A DNA stretch of 64,000 bases from CAYMUL01 sp964393605. Lineage in GTDB: Bacteria > Bacteroidota > Ignavibacteria > Ignavibacteriales > Ignavibacteriaceae. The DNA lies in contig CAYMUL010000013.1 in the NCBI GenBank assembly GCA_964393605.1, forward strand, positions 28,000 through 91,999. Direction: 5' to 3'. Both the position numbers and the translations under genes were made by a program. Position 1 is the stretch's first letter, and each line of letters opens with the position of its first letter. The notes under the pieces are model-generated. The model was not told the DNA's origin. It searched no databases and saw only the letters and a list, made by a program, of their open reading frames with translations. Shown one piece after another: positions 17,180-26,180 of the stretch.

Positions 17180-17656
17180 TTAATTCTCGTATTCTAAAAT
17201 TTGTGTTATATGATGTTTCAGATGAACGTAATAATCATCAATCAAATATTGAAGTGTTGCATCGTGCTTTGAGTGTGTCTTTCGAAAGGCAATATCATTT
17301 AAATTATTTTCCATGCGAATCTTTATTAATTGATCTTCGGGAATTTCTTTAATGAAATGCAGAATTTGCAAATTGAAGTAAAAGAAAAGATTAATCAGCT
17401 CATCCCATTTTCGCGCTTGATAATTCTGCTTGCTAACCCACTCGTCCTGATTGTAACGATCAAAGATAAGAGTATCGGAAAGAAAAGCGCAGACAAATCG
17501 TTTGTGATTATTGGAAGCCGAATCGATTAAGTGTCCGATAATTTCTTTGCGCGACCAAGAATGTGAATTCTTTTTCAAACCGGCTTCGTCATCGGAAATG
17601 TGGTTAAGTTTTTCGTAAGTATTGCCGAAGAACAATTTTAATGATTCAATTTCCAT
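17180..17656 (-). CDS. DinB-superfamily four-helix protein
   Basis: This 158-aa all-helical protein has the DinB/YfiT metal-binding pattern: a His in WSRKEIIGHLIDSASNNHKR and two in DDYYVHLKHHITQIL. Such proteins bind a divalent metal and some are thiol-transferases; the substrate is unknown. The ATG shares its A with the AlkD stop (TAATG), indicating translational coupling. Confidence 0.85.
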   Translation of the reverse strand: MEIESLKLFFGNTYEKLNHISDDEAGLKKNSHSWSRKEIIGHLIDSASNNHKRFVCAFLSDTLIFDRYNQDEWVSKQNYQARKWDELINLFFYFNLQILHFIKEIPEDQLIKIRMENNLNDIAFRKTHSKHDATLQYLIDDYYVHLKHHITQILEYEN

Positions 17657-18426
17657 TAATTAATTTTTCCTTTTAAAAATGCTTGTCTCTCTTCTTCGGG
17701 AAATTTTTCGATTGCGTAGCGAAGCATTGTGCGCGGCATTGTTTTGTAATGTTTATGCAAGAACATCAGTTCCGCTTCTTTGTCTCTATTTCCTATTTCT
17801 CGTAGCATCCAACCGACAGCTTTTTGAATTAAGTCTTCTTTATCGTGAACAAGTATTTCAGAAATTGCGAGAGAAGTAGCAAAATCATTTTCGCCAATGA
17901 AATAAAAAGTGGAGATGATTGAAAGTCTCCGATCCCAAAGCGATTTTGATACCGCGAGTTTGAAAAGTATGTCGCGATCTTTGTCGTACAAATATTTTCC
18001 GATAACATGACGGCAGGTTACGTCAATCAAATCCCAATTGTTGATATATTTTTTATTCGAGAAGTAGAGATTGTAAATCTTTTTTTCTTCTGCTTGAAAT
18101 ATTTTTTCGGATGTGAAATCGTTTTTTCTTTGAGAAAGATTTTTCTGTTTGCCGGCGTGTTCATACTTTTTGACCAATATTAACAAGCCCGCCATGCGCT
18201 CTTCATGAATTTTGGAACGAACGAGCGGAATAGTTTCTTCTAATGGTAACTGCCAATATTTTGCAACGACTTTACGAATCTTCGGCATTACAACACCGAT
18301 GAATTCATCTCCTTCGCCGTATTCTCCGGGACCTGTTTTGAAAAACCATTTTAAGTCTTGCGCTTTCTTTTTGTCAGCTAATTTTTGAAGCACCTTACGA
18401 ACATTGGAGGAGTTGAATGTACTCAT
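17656..18426 (-). CDS. AlkD-like DNA alkylation repair protein
   Basis: The ATG at 18426 overlaps the upstream nuclease stop as ATGA; a longer start at 18462 would run further into that gene. The protein has about 256 residues of HEAT-like helical repeats: LKWFFKTGPGEYGEGDEFIGV, VAKYWQLPLEETIPLVRSKIHEER, WDLIDVTCRHVIG, KSLWDRRLSIIST and LIQKAVGWMLREIGNRD. These are hallmarks of the AlkD/AlkC DNA glycosylase family (PF08713), which excises 3- and 7-alkylated purines. Its coupling to a restriction-modification pair upstream is unusual. Confidence 0.9.
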   Translation of the reverse strand: MSTFNSSNVRKVLQKLADKKKAQDLKWFFKTGPGEYGEGDEFIGVVMPKIRKVVAKYWQLPLEETIPLVRSKIHEERMAGLLILVKKYEHAGKQKNLSQRKNDFTSEKIFQAEEKKIYNLYFSNKKYINNWDLIDVTCRHVIGKYLYDKDRDILFKLAVSKSLWDRRLSIISTFYFIGENDFATSLAISEILVHDKEDLIQKAVGWMLREIGNRDKEAELMFLHKHYKTMPRTMLRYAIEKFPEEERQAFLKGKIN

Positions 18427-19208
18427 TTCAGTTCTGTTACTTTTGAATATAAAACTGACCAATTATTTTGTTTAATTCTAAATTTTGTTCCGTGATTATG
18501 ACTAGATCTAGCATCAAAATCAACGAATATATTCCCTTTAATAAGCCCTCTTAAAAAATTATTGAAAGCAAAATCTTCTAATAATTGAATTCTTTCATAC
18601 TTAAATTCTTCTTGGTTTTTTTGAATCCTTGAATCCGCTACAACATAAATTGTATTTCTAATTTTCCCAACACATTTTTTTTGAATGTCATCGAATTCCC
18701 AAAATGCAATTATGTTTTTCTCAAGCCCATGAAATGCTATAACTCGTCTACGCCAGTCAGCATGTTTTTTATCCGTGTGTGATGGATCAAAAATAATATT
18801 TACTCTTCTACCAATGCTGTCAACTTCAAGTTTAAATCCTCGATCGGTGTATGTCATTCCATTTAAAGTTGCTCTAAAACTCATTTCACTTTTGGGATAT
18901 TTCTTCCCTGCTTGTTTATGATTCCAACCATAATTTGGTAGTAGAATATTTGAGACGACACTTTTAGGCTTTCTAGGCTTCGGATCTATATGAATCAGTG
19001 TAACTAATGAAGTGGTTTTTTTCCTTTGTGCCTTCAATTCCCAATCGACGGTATTTGCAATTGCCAAATTATTTTCGGGTATTTCCAATAGATCCTCAAG
19101 CGTATTCCCCACCGCGCCATCATTTTTTTTGCGATTAGTATGAATCCATCCTAATTTTTTTATTTTCTTTAGTTTTTTTAGAAGCTCGTTCTTAGGAATA
19201 TTTAACAT
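18423..19208 (-). CDS. MvaI/BcnI-like type II restriction endonuclease
   Basis: This 261-aa protein has an N-terminal block DGAVGNTLEDLLEIPENN followed by VDWELKAQR, which matches the signature of the MvaI/BcnI nuclease family. Putative active-site residues are Asp55, Glu57 and Lys59 (D-W-E-L-K) plus Glu39. MvaI cuts CCWGG and BcnI CCSGG; the specificity here cannot be read from the sequence. The gene begins 2 nt after the methyltransferase stop, forming a methylase-first R-M operon. It overlaps the AlkD-like gene by 4 nt. Confidence 0.75.
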   Translation of the reverse strand: MLNIPKNELLKKLKKIKKLGWIHTNRKKNDGAVGNTLEDLLEIPENNLAIANTVDWELKAQRKKTTSLVTLIHIDPKPRKPKSVVSNILLPNYGWNHKQAGKKYPKSEMSFRATLNGMTYTDRGFKLEVDSIGRRVNIIFDPSHTDKKHADWRRRVIAFHGLEKNIIAFWEFDDIQKKCVGKIRNTIYVVADSRIQKNQEEFKYERIQLLEDFAFNNFLRGLIKGNIFVDFDARSSHNHGTKFRIKQNNWSVLYSKVTELK

Positions 19209-19210
19209 AA

Positions 19211-20158
19211 TTATCCTTTCTTAAAATGAAGTAAATATTCAAATGTTGTGCCCATAGTTATATAATTAGATGGCCATCCAAATATGCCGATATTATTTAC
19301 AATATTTCTTCTATCCCAAATAATCGTATTTCTAAATTCATACCCTCTCCGTCTCAATTCTTCAATCAACGAAATGTGAAGAGTGATTCTCTTGTTTTCC
19401 CACCACATATCTGGAATATTAATTACGCAATGTCCATCATCTCTAAGAATTTCAAGTAATGATTCATAAATATCACCCATCTGTTGTGTGTAATTTTCTA
19501 ATTCTAAAATACCCAAATCTCTCTCATCTTGAGAATATTGCTCTACTTTTCCAAGTTGTTTATTATCTCGATCTCTCCGAGATTTATTTTTTCTTTGCCT
19601 ATTCAATAAGTTTGCATAAGGGGGAGATGTCCAAATTAACTTAACTGTATTTTTTTCAAGATATGATTTAATATTCCTCGCATCATCCATTCTAGCAATT
19701 TGTTTTGATTGATTAAAAAATTTTTCAGTGGAGAGACGTTGTTCACATAATTCTATATATTTTTTTTGCAGATCAAATCCAATTGCATTTCTATTCAAAT
19801 CTTGACATGCTAACAAGGTAGTTCCACTTCCAACAAAAGGATCCAATACTAATTCTCCTTCATGTGTAAACAGTTCAACAATTTTTCTAGCCATCGAAAT
19901 TGGAAATGTTGCAGGGTGAATTTCTTTATCTCTGATATCTCTTTTTTCATAAATGAATTCCCAAACACCTATTTGGCTTTTGAGCCAGTCTTTTGCTGTA
20001 AGACAGTTAATCTTATTTCCGACACACGAACATGTTTTATTAAAATTTAAATTAACTTTTAAGGAATTAGTAATTACTGAGTACTCAACAAGCCTTTCCG
20101 CTACAATTTGTCTTTTCTTTACTAATTTATTTGATTTTATACTGTTTTTCTGTTTCAA
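19211..20158 (-). CDS. DNA methyltransferase of the R-M pair (probable N4-cytosine or N6-adenine)
   Basis: This 315-aa protein has the SAM-binding motif DPFVGSGTTLLA at ~106-117, preceded by HPATFPISMARKIVELFT. A GFDLQKKYIELC segment follows, and the catalytic motif TSPPY lies at ~177-181. The order motif I then motif IV differs from the usual beta-class order, so the protein is circularly permuted relative to common SPPY enzymes. TSPPY favours N4-cytosine methylation. An N-terminal CSC....C cluster (Cys43, 45, 52) could bind metal. It lies 2 nt from the MvaI/BcnI-like nuclease, whose site it should protect. Confidence 0.85.
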   Translation of the reverse strand: MKQKNSIKSNKLVKKRQIVAERLVEYSVITNSLKVNLNFNKTCSCVGNKINCLTAKDWLKSQIGVWEFIYEKRDIRDKEIHPATFPISMARKIVELFTHEGELVLDPFVGSGTTLLACQDLNRNAIGFDLQKKYIELCEQRLSTEKFFNQSKQIARMDDARNIKSYLEKNTVKLIWTSPPYANLLNRQRKNKSRRDRDNKQLGKVEQYSQDERDLGILELENYTQQMGDIYESLLEILRDDGHCVINIPDMWWENKRITLHISLIEELRRRGYEFRNTIIWDRRNIVNNIGIFGWPSNYITMGTTFEYLLHFKKG

Positions 20159-20199
20159 AATTCTAATAATTTAAATGGATAAAAAGTAAATCTAATTTA

Positions 20200-22770
20200 C
20201 TACAAATATTTCTTTACAATCTCTTTCAATTGTTTGAGCGGCAAATCGATGTTTGCAATATCTTTTGCACCGGCAGTTGCAAGATGAGGACGACCTCCTC
20301 CGCCGCCGCCGAGAAGTTTTGCAGCATCACCGACAATCTTTCCCGCGCTTAATTTTTTTTCTTTAATTAGTGAATCGCTCACTACACAAACCAAACCGAC
20401 TTTCCCTTCTATTTCCGCGGCGAGCAATCCGATTCCGTCTTTCATTTTCAACCGCAACTCATCGCCGAATGATTTCAATTCATCCATCGTTTCGGCGGAT
20501 ACTTTTCCTTGATAATAAAAAATATTTTCTTCCTGTTCTGCTACAGAAAGTATTTTTGGCAGAGCTTGTAAATTCTCTTTTAGTTTTAACTCCGCTAATT
20601 CTTTTTCAAGTTTCTTTTTTGCTTCGAGCAGTTCTTCAATCTTGCGATGATTTTCTTGAAAAGATTCCAATTGTGAATAAATATATTTTTCAACACCAAG
20701 CCCCGTAACCGCTTCAATTCTGCGTATGCCGCTTGCTATCGATGATTCGTTCACAATTTTAAGCAGACCGATTTGCGAACTATTTTTTACATGTGTGCCT
20801 CCGCAGAACTCAAGTGAAAAATCGGAAAACTGAACGACATTAACTTTGTCGCCATATTTATCTCCGAAGAACATCAGCGCGCCCATCTTTTTTGCTTCTT
20901 CGAATGGAATGCTTCGATGATGCATGAGTTCAATGCTTTCGTGAAGTTTATAATTTATTAACGATTCAATTTCACGAAGCTCTTCATTGCTGACTTTTTG
21001 AAAATGAGTGAAGTCGAATCTTAAACGATCGGGACCAACATAAGAGCCGGCTTGCTTCACGTGCGTTCCCAAAATTTTTCTCAAAGCGGAATGGAGAAAA
21101 TGAGTCGCGCTATGATTACGCATAATATCCCATCGACGTGGAGAATCAACTTTAGCCGAAATCGTTTCACCGGAATTTGCGTTCACGTTTCCATCGTACT
21201 CGTGAATAATAACATTATTATGTTTTATTGTGTTGACGATCGAAATTTTTTCTTCACCGGAAACAAGAATTCCGGTATCGCCAACTTGTCCGCCCGATTC
21301 TGCATAAAACGGCGTGCGATCCAAAATTAAAAATCCTTCTTCAACATCAAGAATTTTAGATTCGGTTTGAAGATGATCGTATCCTTCAAACTTCGAATCA
21401 ATCTTTCCCGAAATATGAGAAAGTTTTTCTGCAATGTTTAATGAAATCAATTTATCTTTTGTTGATTTGCGGGCGCGTTCTTTCTGCTCATCCATTAATT
21501 TATTAAAACCGGCTTCATCAAGTTGCAATTTTTTTTCGGTAGCCATTACGTTTGTTAAATCCGGCGGGAAGCCGAATGTATCGTACAACTTAAAAACATC
21601 TTCGCCTGAAATAATCTTTTTCTTTTTCACTTCATCGCGTTGAATAATTTCTTCGAACAACTGAATGCCTCTGTCGAGTGTAACGTTAAAACTTTCTTCT
21701 TCGGCTTTAATGATCTTCTCAACATTTTTTTGGTTGGTTTGAATTTCAGGGAAAACATCACCCATGGTTTTTACAAGTACATCGACAAGCAAGTAAAGAA
21801 ACGGTTCTTTGAAGTTTAATTTTCTGCCGTAGCGCGATGCACGACGTAAAATTCTTCTCAACACATAACCTCTGCCATCATTGCCCGGCACCGCGCCGTC
21901 TGCAATTGCAAAGGTCAGCGTGCGAATATGATCGGCAATAACGCGCATCGGAATCTGATTTTCTTCGGTATCATATTTTACGCCGGAAAGTTTTGAAATA
22001 AATTGAATCAGCGGTTGAAAAACATCTGTGTCATAGTTTGAAAAATTCCAACCATCTTTAGCTTGAAGTACCGAACAAATTCTTTCGAATCCCATTCCCG
22101 TATCAACGTGTTTTGCGGGGAGTTCAGTCAACTTTGCGGATTGATCTCTGTTATATTGAATGAAAACGAGATTCCAAATTTCTACACACTCCGGTTTGCC
22201 GGCATTAACAAGCGAAGCATCTTCGAGGTTATCGCTTCGGTTAAAATGAATTTCGGAACAGGGACCGCACGGACCGGTTTCTCCCATTTCCCAAAAGTTA
22301 TCCTTCTCATCGAAGCGTAAAATATGGTTAGGATTGATGTCGGTTTTATTTTTCCAAATATCGAACGCTTCGTCGTCAGTGCGATAAACTGTAGCCCAAA
22401 GTCTTTCTTTAGGAAGTTTCCAAACTTCGGTTAATAATTCCCAAGCCCATATGATAGCTTCTTCTTTATAATAGTCTCCGAAAGACCAATTGCCAAGCAT
22501 TTCAAAAAAAGTATGGTGATAAGTATCGTGTCCAACTTCTTCAAGATCGTTGTGTTTTCCGCTAACGCGAATACATTTTTGAGTATCGGCGGCGCGCTTA
22601 TAATCTCGTTTTCCTTTTCCGAGAAAAACATCTTTAAATTGGTTCATCCCTGCATTCGTAAAAAGTAAAGTAGGATCATCAAAAGGAACGACCGGCGAGC
22701 TGTGAACTATTCTGTGTTCTTTGTTTTCAAAAAAATCTAAAAATTGTTTTCGTATTTCGTGTGATGTCAT
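20200..22770 (-). CDS. alaS: Alanyl-tRNA synthetase
   Basis: It charges tRNA-Ala in the cytoplasm. The ATG at 22770 (MTSHEIRKQFLDFFE) fits the family N-terminus better than the one 8 codons upstream; length about 856 aa. Class II motifs are present (SSPVVPFDDPTLLFTNAGMNQFK, FFEMLGNWSFGDYYK). The editing domain has HSATHFLHSALRK and CGGTHVKNSSQIG (zinc-binding His/Cys). The C-terminal C-Ala domain ends in the Gly-run and RPHLATAGAKD. It stands alone, downstream of no visible partner. No T-box or leader could be recognised in the short 5' region. Confidence 0.97.
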   Translation of the reverse strand: MTSHEIRKQFLDFFENKEHRIVHSSPVVPFDDPTLLFTNAGMNQFKDVFLGKGKRDYKRAADTQKCIRVSGKHNDLEEVGHDTYHHTFFEMLGNWSFGDYYKEEAIIWAWELLTEVWKLPKERLWATVYRTDDEAFDIWKNKTDINPNHILRFDEKDNFWEMGETGPCGPCSEIHFNRSDNLEDASLVNAGKPECVEIWNLVFIQYNRDQSAKLTELPAKHVDTGMGFERICSVLQAKDGWNFSNYDTDVFQPLIQFISKLSGVKYDTEENQIPMRVIADHIRTLTFAIADGAVPGNDGRGYVLRRILRRASRYGRKLNFKEPFLYLLVDVLVKTMGDVFPEIQTNQKNVEKIIKAEEESFNVTLDRGIQLFEEIIQRDEVKKKKIISGEDVFKLYDTFGFPPDLTNVMATEKKLQLDEAGFNKLMDEQKERARKSTKDKLISLNIAEKLSHISGKIDSKFEGYDHLQTESKILDVEEGFLILDRTPFYAESGGQVGDTGILVSGEEKISIVNTIKHNNVIIHEYDGNVNANSGETISAKVDSPRRWDIMRNHSATHFLHSALRKILGTHVKQAGSYVGPDRLRFDFTHFQKVSNEELREIESLINYKLHESIELMHHRSIPFEEAKKMGALMFFGDKYGDKVNVVQFSDFSLEFCGGTHVKNSSQIGLLKIVNESSIASGIRRIEAVTGLGVEKYIYSQLESFQENHRKIEELLEAKKKLEKELAELKLKENLQALPKILSVAEQEENIFYYQGKVSAETMDELKSFGDELRLKMKDGIGLLAAEIEGKVGLVCVVSDSLIKEKKLSAGKIVGDAAKLLGGGGGGRPHLATAGAKDIANIDLPLKQLKEIVKKYL

Positions 22771-22929
22771 CAATTTCCTAAAATTTGAGTGCAAAGATAG
22801 TAAAATTGAATTTCATTGTTGGGAAAGGAAGATTGATGTTTTTGAAGAAAAGTTTTGTATGAATATTTTATTCGGAAAATATTAAGTTTCATTATTCGTA
22901 AATAATTTTTTGAAAATTAGAGAAATAAA

Positions 22930-23523
22930 TTGCCGAATGTGTACATAATTGCAGGTTGTAACGGCGCGGGTAAAACTACTACTGCGTTCACAATTTTACC
23001 TGAAATGCTTGATTGCAAAGAATATGTAAATGCGGATAATATTGCCGCCGGACTTTCTCCTTTTCAACCGGAGAATGTCAACTTTGAAGCCGGTAGAGTT
23101 ATGTTGCTAAGAATAAATCAACTTGCAAAAAGTAAAGTAGATTTTGCAATCGAAACAACTCTTTCGAGTAAAAATTATTTGATGAAAATTCATGAATGGA
23201 AACGAATCGGTTATGAGATAAACTTGCTTTTCTTTTGGTTGAAAGATCACAATCTCGCTATGAAAAGAATAAAGGAAAGGGTGGCAAAGGGAGGACATAA
23301 TATTGAAGATGAAATTGTCATTCGAAGATATAAAAGAGGAATTGTAAATTTGTTCGACCATTATTTTAAGATTTCTGATTATTGGTTGATCGTAAATAAT
23401 TCTGAAATTAATCTTGAATTTATTGCCGAAGGAATTCGAAACAATGATCTGGAAATATATAATCATTTAGTCTGGAAGGAGATGCAGAAAAAATATGAAC
23501 TGGACAAGAGAAGAGAAGCGTGA
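22930..23523 (+). CDS. Zeta-toxin-like P-loop kinase
   Basis: This 197-aa protein uses a TTG start (22930), as no ATG fits before the Walker A motif GCNGAGKTT (residues 9-17). VNADNIAAGLSPF and FAIETTLSSKNYL match the zeta/PezT family, which phosphorylates UDP-N-acetyl sugars or other small targets. RRYKRGIVNLF, with its paired Arg residues, is the lid region. Chromosomal proteins of this type are widespread in Bacteroidota and are not always toxic. The 3' end overlaps the small downstream gene by 29 nt; no epsilon-type antitoxin lies upstream. Confidence 0.85.
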   Translation: MPNVYIIAGCNGAGKTTTAFTILPEMLDCKEYVNADNIAAGLSPFQPENVNFEAGRVMLLRINQLAKSKVDFAIETTLSSKNYLMKIHEWKRIGYEINLLFFWLKDHNLAMKRIKERVAKGGHNIEDEIVIRRYKRGIVNLFDHYFKISDYWLIVNNSEINLEFIAEGIRNNDLEIYNHLVWKEMQKKYELDKRREA

Positions 23524-23692
23524 AAGAATTTTAAAAGGTGCTCAACTTGCGATTGATCGCTTGGTTATTGAACGCGCAAAGAATGATGAGACGATGATTA
23601 TTTACCGCGACGATAAAATTATTGAATTACCCGCGAAAATATTACTCGAAGAGATGCTCGAACGAAAAAGGAAAGAAAGTAAATCGGAGTAA
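23495..23692 (+). CDS. Small protein partnered with the zeta-like kinase
   Basis: This 65-aa charged protein is predicted helix-strand-helix: EEKRERILKGAQLAIDRLVIERA, then MIIYRDDKIIELPA, then a Lys/Glu-rich tail. The start ATG lies inside the kinase gene in another frame, so the two are translationally coupled. It may act as an antitoxin or regulator, inferred from position only. I do not recognise a family. Confidence 0.65.
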   Translation: MNWTREEKRERILKGAQLAIDRLVIERAKNDETMIIYRDDKIIELPAKILLEEMLERKRKESKSE

Positions 23693-23803
23693 GAATTCCT
23701 TTCATTACAATCTTTTCCCCAAATTTAATCCAAACCTAAAATTCATGAATTGAAGGGGAAATCAATTATCGCTATTTTGACGGCAAAAAAATCGGAGAAT
23801 AAA

Positions 23804-24313
23804 ATGATTAATCAAAAAATAGAAAATGCTTTAAATAAACAAATCAACGAGGAGTTTTTCTCTTCATATCTTTATCTATCAATGTCTGCATATTTCGATT
23901 CAAAAAATCTTCAGGGTTTTGCGAATTGGATGAATCTTCAATCCAAAGAAGAATACTTGCATGCAATGAAAATATACGACTACCTTTTACTCAAGGGTGG
24001 AACCGTAAAACTCGATCAATTAAACAAACCACAAACAGATTGGGCAACTCCGCTGAATGTTTTTGAAGATACGCTGAAGCACGAACAGCATATTTCAAAA
24101 TGCATAAATGAAATCGTAGATTTATCCCTTGAAGTGAAAGACCACGCGACACATAGTTTCTTTCAATGGTTTGTAACCGAGCAAGTTGAAGAAGAAGCAA
24201 CAGCACTGAAAATAGTTGAAGACTTAAAACTCATTGGCAACAATAACAGTGGAATATTTTTGCTCGATCGCGAATTAGCCACACGCCAGCCGGCACCTGC
24301 AACTGCCGAGTAA
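23804..24313 (+). CDS. ftnA: Ferritin
   Basis: The ATG at 23804 follows GGAG by 5 nt; an upstream ATG in the same frame (23750) gives an atypical extension. The 169-aa protein carries the bacterial ferritin ferroxidase residues: Glu17 (NEEFFSSYLYLSMSAYFD), Glu/His in SKEEYLHAMKIYDY, and Gln/Glu in VTEQVEEEATA. It stores iron as a 24-mer in the cytoplasm. The galE gene starts 9 nt after its stop, so ferritin may share a transcript with the sugar-nucleotide genes. Confidence 0.94.
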   Translation: MINQKIENALNKQINEEFFSSYLYLSMSAYFDSKNLQGFANWMNLQSKEEYLHAMKIYDYLLLKGGTVKLDQLNKPQTDWATPLNVFEDTLKHEQHISKCINEIVDLSLEVKDHATHSFFQWFVTEQVEEEATALKIVEDLKLIGNNNSGIFLLDRELATRQPAPATAE

Positions 24314-24322
24314 TTTTTTTTC

Positions 24323-25297
24323 ATGGCAATTTTAGTTACAGGAGGTGCGGGTTACATCGGCTCGCACCTCGTTAAATCATTAGTTAATTCAAATCAAGAT
24401 GTGGTAGTGTTCGATAATCTTTCGCGCGGACATATTGAATCAATTCCCCGCGATGTTAAGTTTGAAAAAGTTAATCTGCTCGACTGCAAATCGCTTTCCG
24501 TTGCAGTAAAAAAATATGATATAAAATCGGTAATACATTTTGCGGCATTCGCGTATGTAGGGGAGTCCGTCGAGAATCCGCTTCTCTATTATCAAAACAA
24601 TGTTGTCGGTTCATTCAATTTAATTCAAACACTGATGGAGAACTCGATTGATAAAATTGTTTTTTCGTCAACATGTTCTATCTATGGAAACGATGCTTCA
24701 ATACCAATTAATGAAAATGCAGTTTCAAACCCGATTAATCCTTACGCAAAAACAAAATTAATAATTGAACAGATGCTCTCAGATTTATCTGCAATCGGAA
24801 AAATTAAATACGCGGCTTTGCGATATTTCAATGCGGCTGGTGCGGCGATGGATGGAATGCTCGGCGAGAGCCACGACCCCGAACCACATTTAATTCCTTT
24901 AATCCTTTTCACAGCTTTAGGAAAAAGAAAAGAGATAGGAATTTTCGGAAACGATTATCCAACCCCCGATGGTACATGCATTCGCGACTATATTCACGTT
25001 GAAGATTTAGCAGATGCACATATCAAAGCTTTGCATTATCTTGAGAGTGAAAAAAATTCGATTGTTGTTAATCTTGGAACAGGTTCGGGCAATAGCGTGC
25101 TTGAAGTAATTGAAAAAGCAAAAAAAATTACCGGAAAAAATATTTCTTCGGTTATAAAACCGAGAAGAGCCGGAGACCCTGCTTCGCTTGTTGCCGATAA
25201 TGCAAAAGCAAAACAACTATTGAATTGGACTCCAAAATATTTTATTGAAGAAATTATAGAAAGCGCATGGCGCTGGCATTCGAATCAGAAATTCTAA
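24323..25297 (+). CDS. galE: UDP-glucose 4-epimerase
   Basis: This 324-aa extended short-chain dehydrogenase interconverts UDP-glucose and UDP-galactose. The NAD site TGGAGYIGSHL is at the N-terminus. The catalytic Ser lies in VFSSTCSIYG and the Tyr-x3-Lys in NPYAKTK; RYFNAAGA and a DPEPHLIPL segment are typical of GalE. It precedes rmlA by 8 nt in a surface-carbohydrate operon. Confidence 0.94.
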   Translation: MAILVTGGAGYIGSHLVKSLVNSNQDVVVFDNLSRGHIESIPRDVKFEKVNLLDCKSLSVAVKKYDIKSVIHFAAFAYVGESVENPLLYYQNNVVGSFNLIQTLMENSIDKIVFSSTCSIYGNDASIPINENAVSNPINPYAKTKLIIEQMLSDLSAIGKIKYAALRYFNAAGAAMDGMLGESHDPEPHLIPLILFTALGKRKEIGIFGNDYPTPDGTCIRDYIHVEDLADAHIKALHYLESEKNSIVVNLGTGSGNSVLEVIEKAKKITGKNISSVIKPRRAGDPASLVADNAKAKQLLNWTPKYFIEEIIESAWRWHSNQKF

Positions 25298-25305
25298 AGG
25301 CTTGA

Positions 25306-26178
25306 ATGAAAGGAATTATACTCGCAGGCGGTGCAGGTTCTCGCTTGTATCCCATTACAAAAGTTTATAGTAAACAACTCACCGTTATTTACGACAAACC
25401 ACTCATCTATTATCCACTCTCCGTTCTTATGCTTTCGGGCATAAAAGAAATTTTAATCATCTCCAACGAAGAAACAATTCCGCAGTATCAAAAATTATTT
25501 GGTAACGGAAATGAACTTGGAATGAGTTTGTCCTACGCAGTTCAAAAAGCACCGAACGGAATTGCTGAATCTTTTATTCTCGGAGAAGAGTTTATCGGTA
25601 ACGATGGAGTAACTTTAATTCTCGGCGATAATATTTTCTTCGGAGAGATTGATTTCATTTACAAAGCAGTGAAGGCAAATATTAGCGGCGCAACTATTTT
25701 TGGCTATCGCGTTACAGATCCCGAGCGTTACGGAATTGTTGAGTTCGATAAAAACGGAAATGCTATTTCGATTGAAGAAAAACCAAAACATCCGAAATCT
25801 AATTTTGCCGTTCCCGGTTTATACATCTACGACAACAATGTTGTGAACATTTCTAAAAATTTAAAACCCTCTGCGCGCGGCGAACTTGAAATTACAGATG
25901 TGAATGTTGAATATTTAAAAATGAATCAACTTAAAGTTGAGAAGATAGGAAGAGGTATTGCCTGGCTTGATACCGGTACACCGGAAGCGTTGTTGCAAGC
26001 TTCAAGTTTCTTCGGTGCAATTGAAGAAAGACAGGGGCTTAAAGTCGCATGCATCGAAGAGATTGCTTATCACAAAAAATTTATCGACAAATTACAGTTT
26101 AGAAACGTGATTGATTCTTTACCCAAATCGATGTATCGCGATTATCTCGAAAGAGTCTTCAAAGAGATCGAGGAGTAG
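25306..26178 (+). CDS. rmlA: Glucose-1-phosphate thymidylyltransferase
   Basis: This 290-aa nucleotidyltransferase makes dTDP-glucose, the first step to dTDP-rhamnose. The motif ILAGGAGSRLYPITKVYSKQ binds the nucleotide, and YDKPLIYYPLSVLMLSGI and IILGDN-like VTLILGDNIFFG follow. EEKPKHPKSNFAVPGLYIYD and GRGIAWLDTGTPEAL are characteristic of RmlA. It sits 2 nt upstream of rmlC. Confidence 0.95.
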   Translation: MKGIILAGGAGSRLYPITKVYSKQLTVIYDKPLIYYPLSVLMLSGIKEILIISNEETIPQYQKLFGNGNELGMSLSYAVQKAPNGIAESFILGEEFIGNDGVTLILGDNIFFGEIDFIYKAVKANISGATIFGYRVTDPERYGIVEFDKNGNAISIEEKPKHPKSNFAVPGLYIYDNNVVNISKNLKPSARGELEITDVNVEYLKMNQLKVEKIGRGIAWLDTGTPEALLQASSFFGAIEERQGLKVACIEEIAYHKKFIDKLQFRNVIDSLPKSMYRDYLERVFKEIEE

Positions 26179-26180
26179 CA

